Assembly: GCA_026770585.1 (NCBI GenBank) | Contig: MU646657.1 | Location: forward strand, 161,377-172,056 | Reading direction: 5' to 3' | DNA length: 10,680 nucleotides | DNA from: Baffinella frigidus | Taxonomy: Eukaryota > Cryptophyceae > Cryptomonadales > Baffinellaceae | Translations under genes and position numbers: made by a program | Notes under the pieces: model-generated | What the model saw: the letters and a program-made list of their open reading frames with translations, nothing else | What the model was told of the DNA's origin: nothing | Database searches by the model: none | Part shown: positions 1-5,479 of the stretch, piece after piece | Numbering within the stretch: position 1 is the first letter of the stretch | Layout: each line of letters begins with the position of its first letter

Positions 1-38
1 GCGCACCCTCAAGCAGCCGTCGCGTCTCTTCGGCGAGA

Positions 39-69
<31 letters not shown>
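39..69. repeat. CT microsatellite
   Basis: This is an almost uninterrupted run of CT dinucleotides with one interruption (CTTTCT near 51-54). It is a simple sequence repeat typical of eukaryotic intergenic DNA. Nothing else is visible in the first 80 bases. Confidence 0.95.
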
Positions 70-171
70 AGTAAAGCGACTTTGCAACCTCACTCCTCCT
101 TCAGGTCCCTGCAGAAGGGTTATAGGGATGTACCCAGCGTGCGCACATCCCTGCAAGAGCAACGTTCAAAC

Positions 172-311
172 CTTATCCAGGGTAACCTATTTTTCTTTAG
201 TTTGATGGCAAGGAAATTACTACACAGTTCGTTTTTATTAGTAATATTAAAGCATGCATGTAGTAATTTTCCTTGCCATCAAACTAAAGAAAAATAGGTT
301 TCCCCGGATAA
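172..311. mobile_element. Foldback/MITE-like element 1
   Basis: Long inverted repeats occupy 184-224 and 259-300. They are identical apart from one extra A in the right arm, and enclose a 34-base loop. Weaker pairing continues outward (TTATCCAGGG on the left against CCCGGATAA on the right), giving a foldback of about 140 bases. No transposase frame is present, so any mobility would be non-autonomous. The arm tips next to the loop carry AAATTACTACAC, which recurs in the element at 600-747. The high arm identity suggests a young element or strong hairpin constraint. I do not see a clean target-site duplication. Confidence 0.8.
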
Positions 312-387
312 ACTCAAGCCTTCCCCATCGCACCAGAGCCTCCCCCCGCAGCGTCAATCTAATTCCGCCGAGTATTCATAATGAATA

Positions 388-470
388 CGATTTTGGTGTA
401 TCTTAAGGGGTATAAATAAGACAGTCGTCTATCTAGACTTCATTTAGAGCCTCAAGATACACCAAAATCG
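388..470. mobile_element. Foldback element 2
   Basis: Perfect 17-bp inverted repeats (CGATTTTGGTGTATCTT at 388-404 and its complement at 454-470) enclose a 49-base loop. It is non-coding. It lies between other foldbacks and is probably a miniature inverted-repeat element, although a regulatory stem-loop cannot be excluded. Confidence 0.65.
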
Positions 471-493
471 AATCGGAGATCCCCGATACAGGG

Positions 494-602
494 GTCACTC
501 GAAATCAAGGACACGCACCGCCCCTAGGGTGGTCCTATGCTCCTAGGACTAACCCTACTGTAGAACCCTACGGTGGCGGGTGTCCTTATTTTCGTGAGTA
601 AC
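494..602. mobile_element. Foldback element 3
   Basis: Imperfect inverted arms of about 30 bases lie at 494-524 and 573-602 and share the block AAGGACAC. The loop carries several CCTAGG/CCCTACGG words, including CCCTACGGTGG at 566-576. The right arm abuts the left end of the next foldback. There is no coding capacity. Confidence 0.65.
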
Positions 603-747
603 CTAATCTCCATACAAGTATTATTTAATTACTTTTCGGCGACGAAAATTACTACACGATTTGCTCATAAAAGTAATAGTAGAGCGTTTGTGTAGTAAAT
701 TTCGTTGCGCCAAAAGCAATTAATTAATACTTTTGTGGAGATGTAAC
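600..747. mobile_element. Foldback/MITE-like element 4
   Basis: Inverted arms at about 618-657 and 690-730 match with scattered differences and one or two indels. Pairing continues outward to the ATCTCC/GGAGAT blocks at 606 and 738. The loop-proximal arm ends carry AAATTACTACAC (646-657) and its near-complement (690-702), the same word found at the arm tips of the element at 184-300. The rest of the two elements differs, so they look like relatives or members of one superfamily. There is no coding capacity. Confidence 0.75.
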
Positions 748-770
748 CCCTGATGTCTCGCGAGTAAGCC

Positions 771-905
771 ACACAGCGAACTTGCAAGGGGTTTCGAATA
801 ACCCCTAGGCGACAAGACCTAGGACCCTACGGTAGGCAACCCGTAGGGACATAGGGGAGTTCCTACTGATAAAGTAACGGAAACTCGGGCACTAAGAGTC
901 CGAAA
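771..905 (+). repeat. Dispersed hairpin-rich repeat P, copy 1
   Basis: About 135 bases are homologous to 3058-3195. Shared blocks are CCACACAGCG, AGGACCCTACGGTAGGCAA, CCGTAGGGACATA and CGGAAACTCGG. It contains a hairpin around 787-806 (AGGGGTT with AACCCCT) and a CCCTACGG/CCGTAGGG stem near 825-847. Two copies with shared boundaries mark it as a dispersed repeat rather than unique sequence. Confidence 0.75.
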
Positions 906-912
906 ATCCCTT

Positions 913-934
913 CGTAGCCCGCCTTGTGGCTACG
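913..934. other. Short hairpin
   Basis: CGTAGCC (913-919) and GGCTACG (928-934) are perfect complements around an 8-base loop. Its role is unknown. It is the only structure I see between repeat P and the TTAA run. Confidence 0.4.
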
Positions 935-1033
935 CACCGTGACGATACAGGCATCAACAACGTTGGCGTTCGGAACAGCAGATGCAGCCTCGTGTGCGGC
1001 CGTGCTTGAAAAATATCCGATCTTGTAAAAGCG

Positions 1034-1061
1034 TTTAATTAATTAATTAATTAATTAATTA
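1034..1061. repeat. TTAA microsatellite
   Basis: An uninterrupted run of TTAA tetranucleotides, about seven units, lies just upstream of the fibrillin-like segments. Confidence 0.95.
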
Positions 1062-1153
1062 GATGAATTGTAATCTTTGCCCCCCCCATGCAGGCATCAT
1101 CAGCGGCGCCTCCTCCCTCGGAGGGTGCACGAGAGGCCGCGCCGCAGCGGCAG

Positions 1154-1264
1154 GCGTTCGGAACAGCGGTCCTTGCCATCACGTTCCTCAGCGACGAGTT
1201 GCGTGTGTGCCGCGCCAAAAACGGCGCTGCGTTCCTTTTTCGCAAGGCAGCACGCGCGTCGTGA
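1154..1264 (+). pseudogene. Fibrillin (PAP)-like C-terminal segment, copy 1
   Basis: A 36-codon open stretch ends in TGA at 1262-1264 and contains FLSDELRVCRAKNGAAFLF. That string resembles the C-terminal strand pair of the plastid lipid-associated protein/fibrillin domain, whose usual pattern is Y/F-L-x-D-E/D-L-R-I/V-x-R then G-x-x-F-V/L. Fibrillins are plastid lipid-droplet and thylakoid-associated proteins. The segment has no plausible ATG of its own and is only the end of such a domain. CAG directly precedes it at 1151-1153, so it could be a terminal exon. A second copy lies at 1351-1461. Between the two, eight codons differ synonymously and three change the residue, which indicates past or present coding constraint. 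It could be a duplicated last exon or a gene relic. The family assignment is from motif memory only. Confidence 0.45.
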
Positions 1265-1350
1265 CCGGCTTCGGGACCCAGCTTCAGTGTAGGACACGTC
1301 TGTGCTGGGCCGTTAGATCGACTGTATTCGGGGTAAATCCGTTCGAAACA

Positions 1351-1461
1351 CGGTTCGGAACAGCGGTCCTTGCCATCACGCTCCTCAGCGACGAGCTGCG
1401 CGTGTGCCGCGCCAAAAACGGCGCCGCGTTCCTTTTCCGGAAGTCCAAGCGGGCCTCATGA
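1351..1461 (+). pseudogene. Fibrillin (PAP)-like C-terminal segment, copy 2
   Basis: This has the same length and reading pattern as the segment at 1154-1264, with LLSDELRVCRAKNGAAFLF, a short basic tail and TGA at 1459-1461. Both copies share a 28-base identical stretch beginning GTTCGGAACAG, which includes a possible splice acceptor. The frame is open back to an ATG at 1063, but those upstream codons are out of frame with copy 1 and look non-coding. It is best read as a duplicated terminal exon or relic rather than an independent 132-residue protein. Confidence 0.45.
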
Positions 1462-1505
1462 CTGCGCGTCGTGATCAGATCCAGCGTCATGGTTGAGCTG
1501 TGTGA

Positions 1506-1589
1506 GTCATCGCGTTCCTGACCGACGAGTTCAGCGTGTGCCGCGCGCAGAGCGGCGCCGCCTTCCTCACATTAGAGCGTTTGCGGTAA
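1506..1589 (+). pseudogene. Fibrillin (PAP)-like C-terminal segment, copy 3 (diverged)
   Basis: A shorter, more diverged member reads AFLTDEFSVCRAQSGAAFLT and ends in TAA at 1587-1589. It aligns with copies 1 and 2 over about 22 residues, keeping F-L-x-D-E, V-C-R-A and G-A-A-F-L. The DNA is clearly less similar than the protein, as expected of an older coding duplication. GAG precedes it at 1504-1506 as a possible AG acceptor. No start codon or upstream domain is visible. Confidence 0.4.
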
Positions 1590-1595
1590 TTGTTG

Positions 1596-1634
1596 TCCGT
1601 TTTGGACGTACGGTTTTCCGGTTTTCCGGTTTTG
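1596..1634. repeat. Small hairpin plus CGGTTTTC tandem
   Basis: GTCC and GGAC pair around a T-rich loop at 1596-1608. They are followed by nearly three units of CGGTTTTC at 1611-1634. This is simple-sequence repeat downstream of the third fibrillin-like segment. Confidence 0.6.
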
Positions 1635-1841
1635 AAAAGGGACTTATAGGACGTGACAAGGGTTTTAAATAGTACCAGAATTACGCCTCTTGGTCACACG
1701 ATCATTGCACTGCCATACAGTGTAGACTCGTACCGCCCTCCGACTACTGCAGATGCCCTGAGCATGAGCGTTCAGCGGCCGTGCGAGGCGCTTAATAAAT
1801 GGGGCGTAGTCTTTTTCTGCATTCTTGCCGCCGAGATGTCC

Positions 1842-1966
1842 GTACAGGGGTACCTCGCTCATAAGAAACTGCCCCCCCCCCAGGACCAGCATAGGACCCG
1901 AGGCATAGGCCTACGGTAGGGTCTTGGGGGAGGGGGGGGGTTCTTATGAGCGATGTACCCCTGTAC
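1842..1966. mobile_element. Foldback/MITE-like element 5
   Basis: Arms of 26 bases at 1842-1867 and 1941-1966 match at 25 positions. Just inside, a C10 run (1872-1881) faces a G9 run (1932-1940), extending the stem. The loop carries TAGGACC and CCTACGGTAGGG (1910-1921). Read outward, both arms are open and give LMSEVPLY on the minus strand of the left arm and LMSDVPLY on the plus strand of the right arm. No transposase is present, so this is a non-autonomous inverted-repeat element. Confidence 0.8.
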
Positions 1967-1984
1967 AGGGGTATCTAGACCATC

Positions 1985-2081
1985 CCTTAAGTGGTCAGGA
2001 GGTCAAATTTGACCTCCAAGAGGTCCTAGGCAGGTCGTGGGGCCATACGGTAGGGCGTCTGAGCCTACTGGCCACTTAAGG
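1985..2081. repeat. Nested foldback 6a with inner palindrome
   Basis: Arms CCTTAAGTGGTCAGGA (1985-2000) and the complement-like 2066-2081 match at 14 of 16 positions. Within them, 1998-2017 is a perfect 20-bp palindrome (GGAGGTCAAA and its complement). The rest of the interior carries CATACGGTAGGG at about 2044-2055, the loop word seen in other foldbacks of the window. Confidence 0.65.
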
Positions 2082-2142
2082 AATAAGAAACCAGAACTTA
2101 AGAACACAGACCGGATGTGGGCCCCCCGTTTTTTTAATTCAA

Positions 2143-2192
2143 TACCAGAGTGAAGGTTTGACTAAATCTTGCGTTTAGTCAACCCTCTGGTA
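2143..2192. repeat. Nested foldback 6b
   Basis: TACCAGAG...TTTGACTAAA at 2143-2166 pairs with TTTAGTC...CTCTGGTA at 2174-2192, with a five-base indel in the stem and a 7-base loop. AAGAACAC and its complement lie farther out (about 2099-2106 and 2232-2241), suggesting a larger, decayed stem. Confidence 0.6.
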
Positions 2193-2271
2193 CTAATTTA
2201 GGAAAACAGACCCCAACAGATGTCGGAGCACCCGTGTTCTTGCAGCCCAGATACCCCTGTACAGTAGGACC

Positions 2272-2574
2272 CTAGGGTGGTGTTGGTGCGAAATGGAGAA
2301 TCGGTGCCAGAGTCAAGCGGTGGGAATCTGCAATGATGGGGAATGTCAACTGCGCTTCTGTGAGCAACACCGCACTCGTCTCATAACTGGATAGTTTCGA
2401 CAGTTTTCCCGACCAACGGGTACACGGTACCGAACACCAACGAAGCGCAAATGATGGTAGGGGCTCGGCTGGACCTATGTAGGTTGGGTCGAGGAGCTCA
2501 TCCGTAGTTAACTCCCAACTCCTCAAGAGTGAGGTGGGCGTGACCTTCGACGTGAGTGTAAATAAAAGCACCAA
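2272..2574 (-). CDS. Unassigned open frame, doubtful
   Basis: A 100-codon minus-strand frame of mixed, protein-like composition, with no domain I recognise, occupies the only repeat-poor stretch between 2265 and 2650. It could be a fragment of a mobile-element polyprotein or a chance frame. There is no visible intron structure or partner gene. The interval from 2575 to 2800 holds only short tandem repeats. Confidence 0.15.
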   Translation of the reverse strand: MVLLFTLTSKVTPTSLLRSWELTTDELLDPTYIGPAEPLPSFALRWCSVPCTRWSGKLSKLSSYETSAVLLTEAQLTFPIIADSHRLTLAPILHFAPTPP

Positions 2575-2656
2575 AGCACCAAAGCTAACTCAGAGGAATC
2601 GTGGCCACCCTCAGTGTCCCGCCATCCTCCTGAAGGAGCAACGCGCGATCGAGAGT

Positions 2657-2686
2657 AGAGGCCCGAGACTCAGAGGCCCGAGACTC
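2657..2686. repeat. 15-bp direct tandem duplication
   Basis: Two perfect adjacent copies of AGAGGCCCGAGACTC are present. A smaller tandem (GCACCAAA twice) lies upstream at about 2568-2585. Confidence 0.85.
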
Positions 2687-2800
2687 ATTTGCAACGCAAA
2701 CCCTCATTAATAAATTCAGCAATCAGTAATCAACGCTATTTGTACTATTGCCAAATTTCCGCGCTGCTTCCAGCCACACCGGTTGCAACCCATCCGCCCC

Positions 2801-2845
2801 ACGCCCCGACCCCTTCCCCACGCCCTCTAGACGCCCCGACCCCTT
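2801..2845. repeat. 30-bp-spaced C-rich duplication
   Basis: ACGCCCCGACCCCTT occurs at 2801-2815 and again at 2831-2845. It is simple C-rich sequence adjoining the next dispersed repeat. Confidence 0.7.
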
Positions 2846-2848
2846 TCC

Positions 2849-2986
2849 TTTAGCCGGTTTCTGCCGCGATCCTTTGCAACGGGGGGGCCTGAATGTGATC
2901 CGAAAGGAAGCATGGCTTTTCTGCAGAACCAGTTCCGGTGTCCGCCTATGTTGGGAGCTCGAAGAACCTAAAGGACCTAAAGGACG
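2849..2986 (-). repeat. Dispersed repeat T, copy 1 (inverted)
   Basis: The reverse complement of this stretch matches 4243-4380 closely. It starts with TCCTTTAGG units, then TTCTTCGAGCTCCCAACATA, and ends with a GATCGCGGCAGAAACCGGCTAAA-type block. Apparent open frames on both strands here are translations of the repeat. No terminal inverted repeat is obvious. Confidence 0.8.
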
Positions 2987-3057
2987 CCCCCCCTGAGAAA
3001 TCGATGTGTTGGACCCCTCTAAACACGTTGACAAACTGTCCGGAATTGGAGCCATTC

Positions 3058-3195
3058 CACACAGCGGCCTTCGAAGGGATATTGAATATCCCTTAAGCGA
3101 TGAGACCATAGGACCCTACGGTAGGCAATCCGTAGGGACATAGAGGGGTTCCTATGGACAAGGTCACGGAAACTCGGCCCGAAATGGGCTGAACG
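3058..3195 (+). repeat. Dispersed hairpin-rich repeat P, copy 2
   Basis: This is the second copy of the repeat at 771-905, same orientation. It contains a perfect 9-bp stem (AAGGGATAT with ATATCCCTT) around 3074-3094 and the CCCTACGG/CCGTAGGG stem near 3114-3136. The first stem differs in sequence from copy 1 but still folds. Confidence 0.75.
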
Positions 3196-3231
3196 TCCCG
3201 AAAGATTTTGCACCAGGTGGCGCGGGGTGGG

Positions 3232-3372
3232 GATTTGCCGTGGCGCCCTCCCCGCGGGGGGCGGGGGGGGCGCCGCGGCATGTGAGGCACCATGAGACGC
3301 GGTTCGCGAGGCGGTTGGCACGGTGCATGCAGCGGGCGGGCGGGCGGGAGGGCGCCCCCCCGCGCGGTGAAC
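3232..3372. other. Very GC-rich stretch with G-quadruplex potential
   Basis: The stretch has runs of G and C around 3245-3275 and four or five GGG tracts separated by single C or A bases at 3334-3352. Minus-strand frames across it are proline/alanine-rich artefacts of composition. No gene is recognised. Confidence 0.6.
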
Positions 3373-3455
3373 CACTTATTGACACGTATTGACCTATTCA
3401 AAAAGGGGGGCCCCCGACTTTAGGTAAGAGTCATAACCTTAAATATTCCAGTCCA

Positions 3456-3709
3456 GATTCTGTCACGGGGCCAAAATAATGGTTTCTTCCCTCGGGAAGA
3501 AACCATTTCTTCCCAATTGACTTTGCACGTATTTTTCGGCTTTTTGCGCCGCAGGCTGCCCGATTTCGGGCGACATTCCGTACAATTGCCCGAGACACGT
3601 AAAAACCGCAATCAAAAGTCAATCGGTTCGAAGAGAGAATGTTTGGCCGCGGTAAAATCACTTGTAAAGTCAATCGGGGAAGAATTGGGTGTCCGCGTGA
3701 TCAAAAATT
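3456..3709 (+). mobile_element. Repeat E interrupted by a foldback insertion
   Basis: The first 22 bases (3456-3477) and the last 23 (3687-3709) correspond to the two halves of an uninterrupted element at 5334-5379, with one mismatch. The intervening 3478-3686 is absent there. That insert begins with a 14-bp hairpin (perfect arms, 2-base loop, 3478-3507). It also has inverted arms at 3507-3524 and 3666-3684 (TTCTTCCCAATTGACTTT-like). The right half is followed by a partial tandem repeat of GGGTGCCCGCGTGA (3710-3723). Confidence 0.65.
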
Positions 3710-3867
3710 GGGTGCCCGCGTGAACGACCGGATCACAATTATCTGTGGAGACGGTCATCGAAGCCTTGTCAAGTGAGGGGTCATGCCTAATACCTGCGAT
3801 GTTTGACATCGTTGGGTTCATCCAACGGTCGTTGGGTTATTGTGAGGGTGCGTGTACCCCACTTAGT

Positions 3868-3886
3868 CCTCCTACAGTGTAGGAGG
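3868..3886. repeat. Perfect hairpin, 9-bp arms
   Basis: CCTCCTACA and TGTAGGAGG flank a single central G. It stands in otherwise featureless sequence between 3725 and 3960. Confidence 0.7.
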
Positions 3887-3961
3887 TAGTTCCGACTTCA
3901 GGTCCCACTCAGACCACACTACAAAATACACCTCAGCCCTAAACGGATCCTTTAGCAGCCC

Positions 3962-4002
3962 GGTCGAGTTGCTTTACATAAATGCTGTAAAGCAGCTCGA
4001 CC
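3962..4002. repeat. Foldback element 7
   Basis: Arms at 3962-3978 (GGTCGAGTTGCTTTACA) and 3986-4002 match at 16 of 17 positions around a 7-base loop. It is non-coding and resembles a compact stem-loop. Confidence 0.7.
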
Positions 4003-4024
4003 CCTCAAAGCCAGCCAAAGGGAT

Positions 4025-4243
4025 ATGTTAGGAAAGAGAAAGGTAGGGGTTTCCCTCAGCAAATTGGTCACGTATTTTCGGACCGACAGGAACAACGCTG
4101 GCCGGTGGAAGCCGCTTAAACAAGCTATCCCAAAATCGGACCCCGGCTGTCCTGTAACTACTTACGTCCGGGGCCAACCCCCCAATTTCACACCGTGGCT
4201 TGGTGCAAAAGACACATGGGGCACCGTTAGACGCGTCTATTGA
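4025..4243 (+). CDS. Unassigned small open frame, doubtful
   Basis: A 72-codon frame runs from an ATG at 4025 to a stop beside the TCCTTTAGG repeat. It is basic and mixed in composition, with no domain, signal or membrane segment that I recognise. It ends exactly where repeat T begins, so it could be a truncated exon or chance. No homologous partner is seen in the window. Confidence 0.15.
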   Translation: MLGKRKVGVSLSKLVTYFRTDRNNAGRWKPLKQAIPKSDPGCPVTTYVRGQPPNFTPWLGAKDTWGTVRRVY

Positions 4244-4380
4244 TCCTTTAGGTCCTTTAGGTTCTTCGAGCTCCCAACATAGGCGGACACCGGAACTTAT
4301 CCTGCAGAAAGGCCATGCTTCCTTTCAGATCACATTCAGGCCCCCCGGTGCAGAAGGATCGCGGCAGAAACCGGCTAAAC
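4243..4380 (+). repeat. Dispersed repeat T, copy 2
   Basis: It opens with two TCCTTTAGG units, followed by the TTCTTCGAGCTCCCAACATA block and the same downstream sequence as the inverted copy at 2849-2986. The two differ by scattered substitutions. Confidence 0.8.
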
Positions 4381-4508
4381 GGTATCCTCATCGGGCATGT
4401 GAAGGTATACCAGCTGGTTCCCATGCTCACACACACACCAGGACAAAACAAGTCGGCTGAAGGCCCGTGGTATCCCATCGTTAAGCTCAAAAGAGCTCCA
4501 ACCACCTT

Positions 4509-4656
4509 GGTCCTTTAGGTCCTTTAGGTTTTAATTTCGCCCAGCATATGCCAACGACACGCCGTTCCGTGGAAGGGAGGTTCTTCGAGCTCCCAACATA
4601 GGCGGACACCGGAACTTATCCTGCAGAAAAGCCATGCTTCCTTTCGGATCACATTT
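4509..4656 (+). repeat. Dispersed repeat T, copy 3 (mosaic)
   Basis: It opens with two TCCTTTAGG units. A block follows (TTTTAATTTC...CCAACGACACGCCGTTCCGT) that is shared with 5177-5237 but absent from 4243-4380. The TTCTTCGAGCTCCCAACATA block then resumes at 4580. It therefore combines segments seen separately in the other copies. Confidence 0.75.
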
Positions 4657-4881
4657 TCGATTTCGTGATTTATTAGCTTGGATTCGTCGGCCGACCCGGG
4701 CCTTCTGTTAGTCTCAAGTACGGTCCTGCCCACGTTGAATGTAAACACCGCCTTGCCTAATTCTGGGGGTCGCTCCCTAAACATGCGGAGGAAGAAGACG
4801 ACGAAGAAAGGATTTGGTGGAAGCCCATAGTCAACAGATTCTGGACCTGAGTTCTATGAACCTATCACCAAACCCCAGCGC

Positions 4882-5026
4882 CCACCCACCTTGGGTGGCC
4901 TCAGAAACTGGGGGAAAACAAGGTTTAATAAATTGACAAACACGACCGCTGTACGCCAGTAGGAGAGATAGGCCGAGACGCAGGGCTCTAGCGCCCGGAG
5001 CCACCCCGTAGGGGTGGATCATCCAC
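4882..5026. other. Cluster of short hairpins
   Basis: CCACC/GGTGG occurs at 4886-4898. Three closely packed stems follow: GGCTC/GAGCC (4984-5002), CCACCCC/GGGGTGG (5001-5017) and GTGGAT/ATCCAC (5014-5026). They could belong to a structured RNA or to a decayed foldback. No known RNA family is recognised, and no gene is seen from 4660 to 5145. Confidence 0.4.
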
Positions 5027-5145
5027 TAGGACGTCTCGCCCGCTAGGACGAGCTACCTAGAAGTGAGGGTACGAACCAACCGCCGAGGCAAGGAAGGGCC
5101 CAGGCGGTGCAGAAACTGGGAGCGGCGCCAGGCCCGGGATCTATT

Positions 5146-5256
5146 GTCCTTTAGGTCCTTTTTATTTCGTTATTTAGGTCCTTTAGGTTTTAATTTCTCC
5201 CAACATAGCCCAACGACACGCCGTTCCGTAGAAGGGATCTGCAGATTGGTCCTTTA
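5146..5256 (+). repeat. Dispersed repeat T, copy 4 (shortened)
   Basis: TCCTTTAGG units are interrupted by a short AT-rich stretch (about 5160-5172). The CCAACGACACGCCGTTCCGT block shared with 4509-4577 follows. The downstream TTCTTCGAGCTC block present in the other copies is missing. Confidence 0.7.
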
Positions 5257-5333
5257 GACATTCGATTTCTGTAAAGCAAAAGGGGCCCGCGCCACTTGCC
5301 CGGAAAAGTCTGCGAACAAGACGTTCGAAAGTT

Positions 5334-5379
5334 GATTCTGTCACGGGGCCAAAATCGGGTGCCCGCGTGATCAAAAATT
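5334..5379 (+). repeat. Repeat E, uninterrupted copy
   Basis: These 46 bases have both halves present at 3456-3477 and 3687-3709. The outer parts are partly self-complementary (TCACGGGGCC near 5341 against GCCCGCGTGA near 5361). It serves as the apparent empty-site version of the interrupted copy. Confidence 0.65.
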
Positions 5380-5400
5380 CCACACGAGGCTACGAACACT

Positions 5401-5478
5401 GGACTCGCATCTCGCGGGTACGAGCCTACGAGCTCGTAGATACGAAGCTTCGTACGAAGCTTCGTATCAGAGTCCCGC
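5401..5478. repeat. Palindrome cluster with 28-bp perfect palindrome
   Basis: 5440-5467 is a perfect 28-bp palindrome made of two tandem TACGAAGCTTCG units. Upstream is the 14-bp perfect palindrome CTACGAGCTCGTAG (about 5426-5439). Weak outer stems GGACTC/GAGTCC and GCGGG/CCCGC enclose both. Its function is unknown; a recombination site or extruding hairpin is possible. Confidence 0.75.
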
Positions 5479-5479
5479 A

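Larger units (their letters stand above)
1961..2264. mobile_element. Composite inverted-repeat element 6
   Basis: Perfect 16-bp inverted termini lie at 1961-1976 (CTGTACAGGGGTATCT) and 2249-2264. The left terminus overlaps the right arm of the preceding element, forming an 18-bp perfect palindrome centred on TGTACA near 1963. Two smaller foldbacks lie inside (1985-2081 and 2143-2192). No coding frame spans it. It looks like a nest of insertions, or one structured element whose terminal word is shared with its neighbour. Confidence 0.65.

Noticed and set aside
82-297. 71-codon + frame
   Set aside because: It lies across both arms of the foldback at 184-300, so it is a translation of the repeat.
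2723-3109. 128-codon minus frame with GPLGSSSSQHRRTPEL
   Set aside because: The same peptide appears at 4243-4380 on the plus strand because both are copies of repeat T. No independent coding evidence.
3019-3401. Overlapping proline/arginine-rich minus frames
   Set aside because: They cover G/C homopolymer-rich sequence and repeat P; no protein-like features.
4902-5120. CAGAAACTGGG at 4902-4912 and 5110-5120 as a target-site duplication
   Set aside because: No inverted termini sit inside the pair, and 11 bases at one spacing can be chance.
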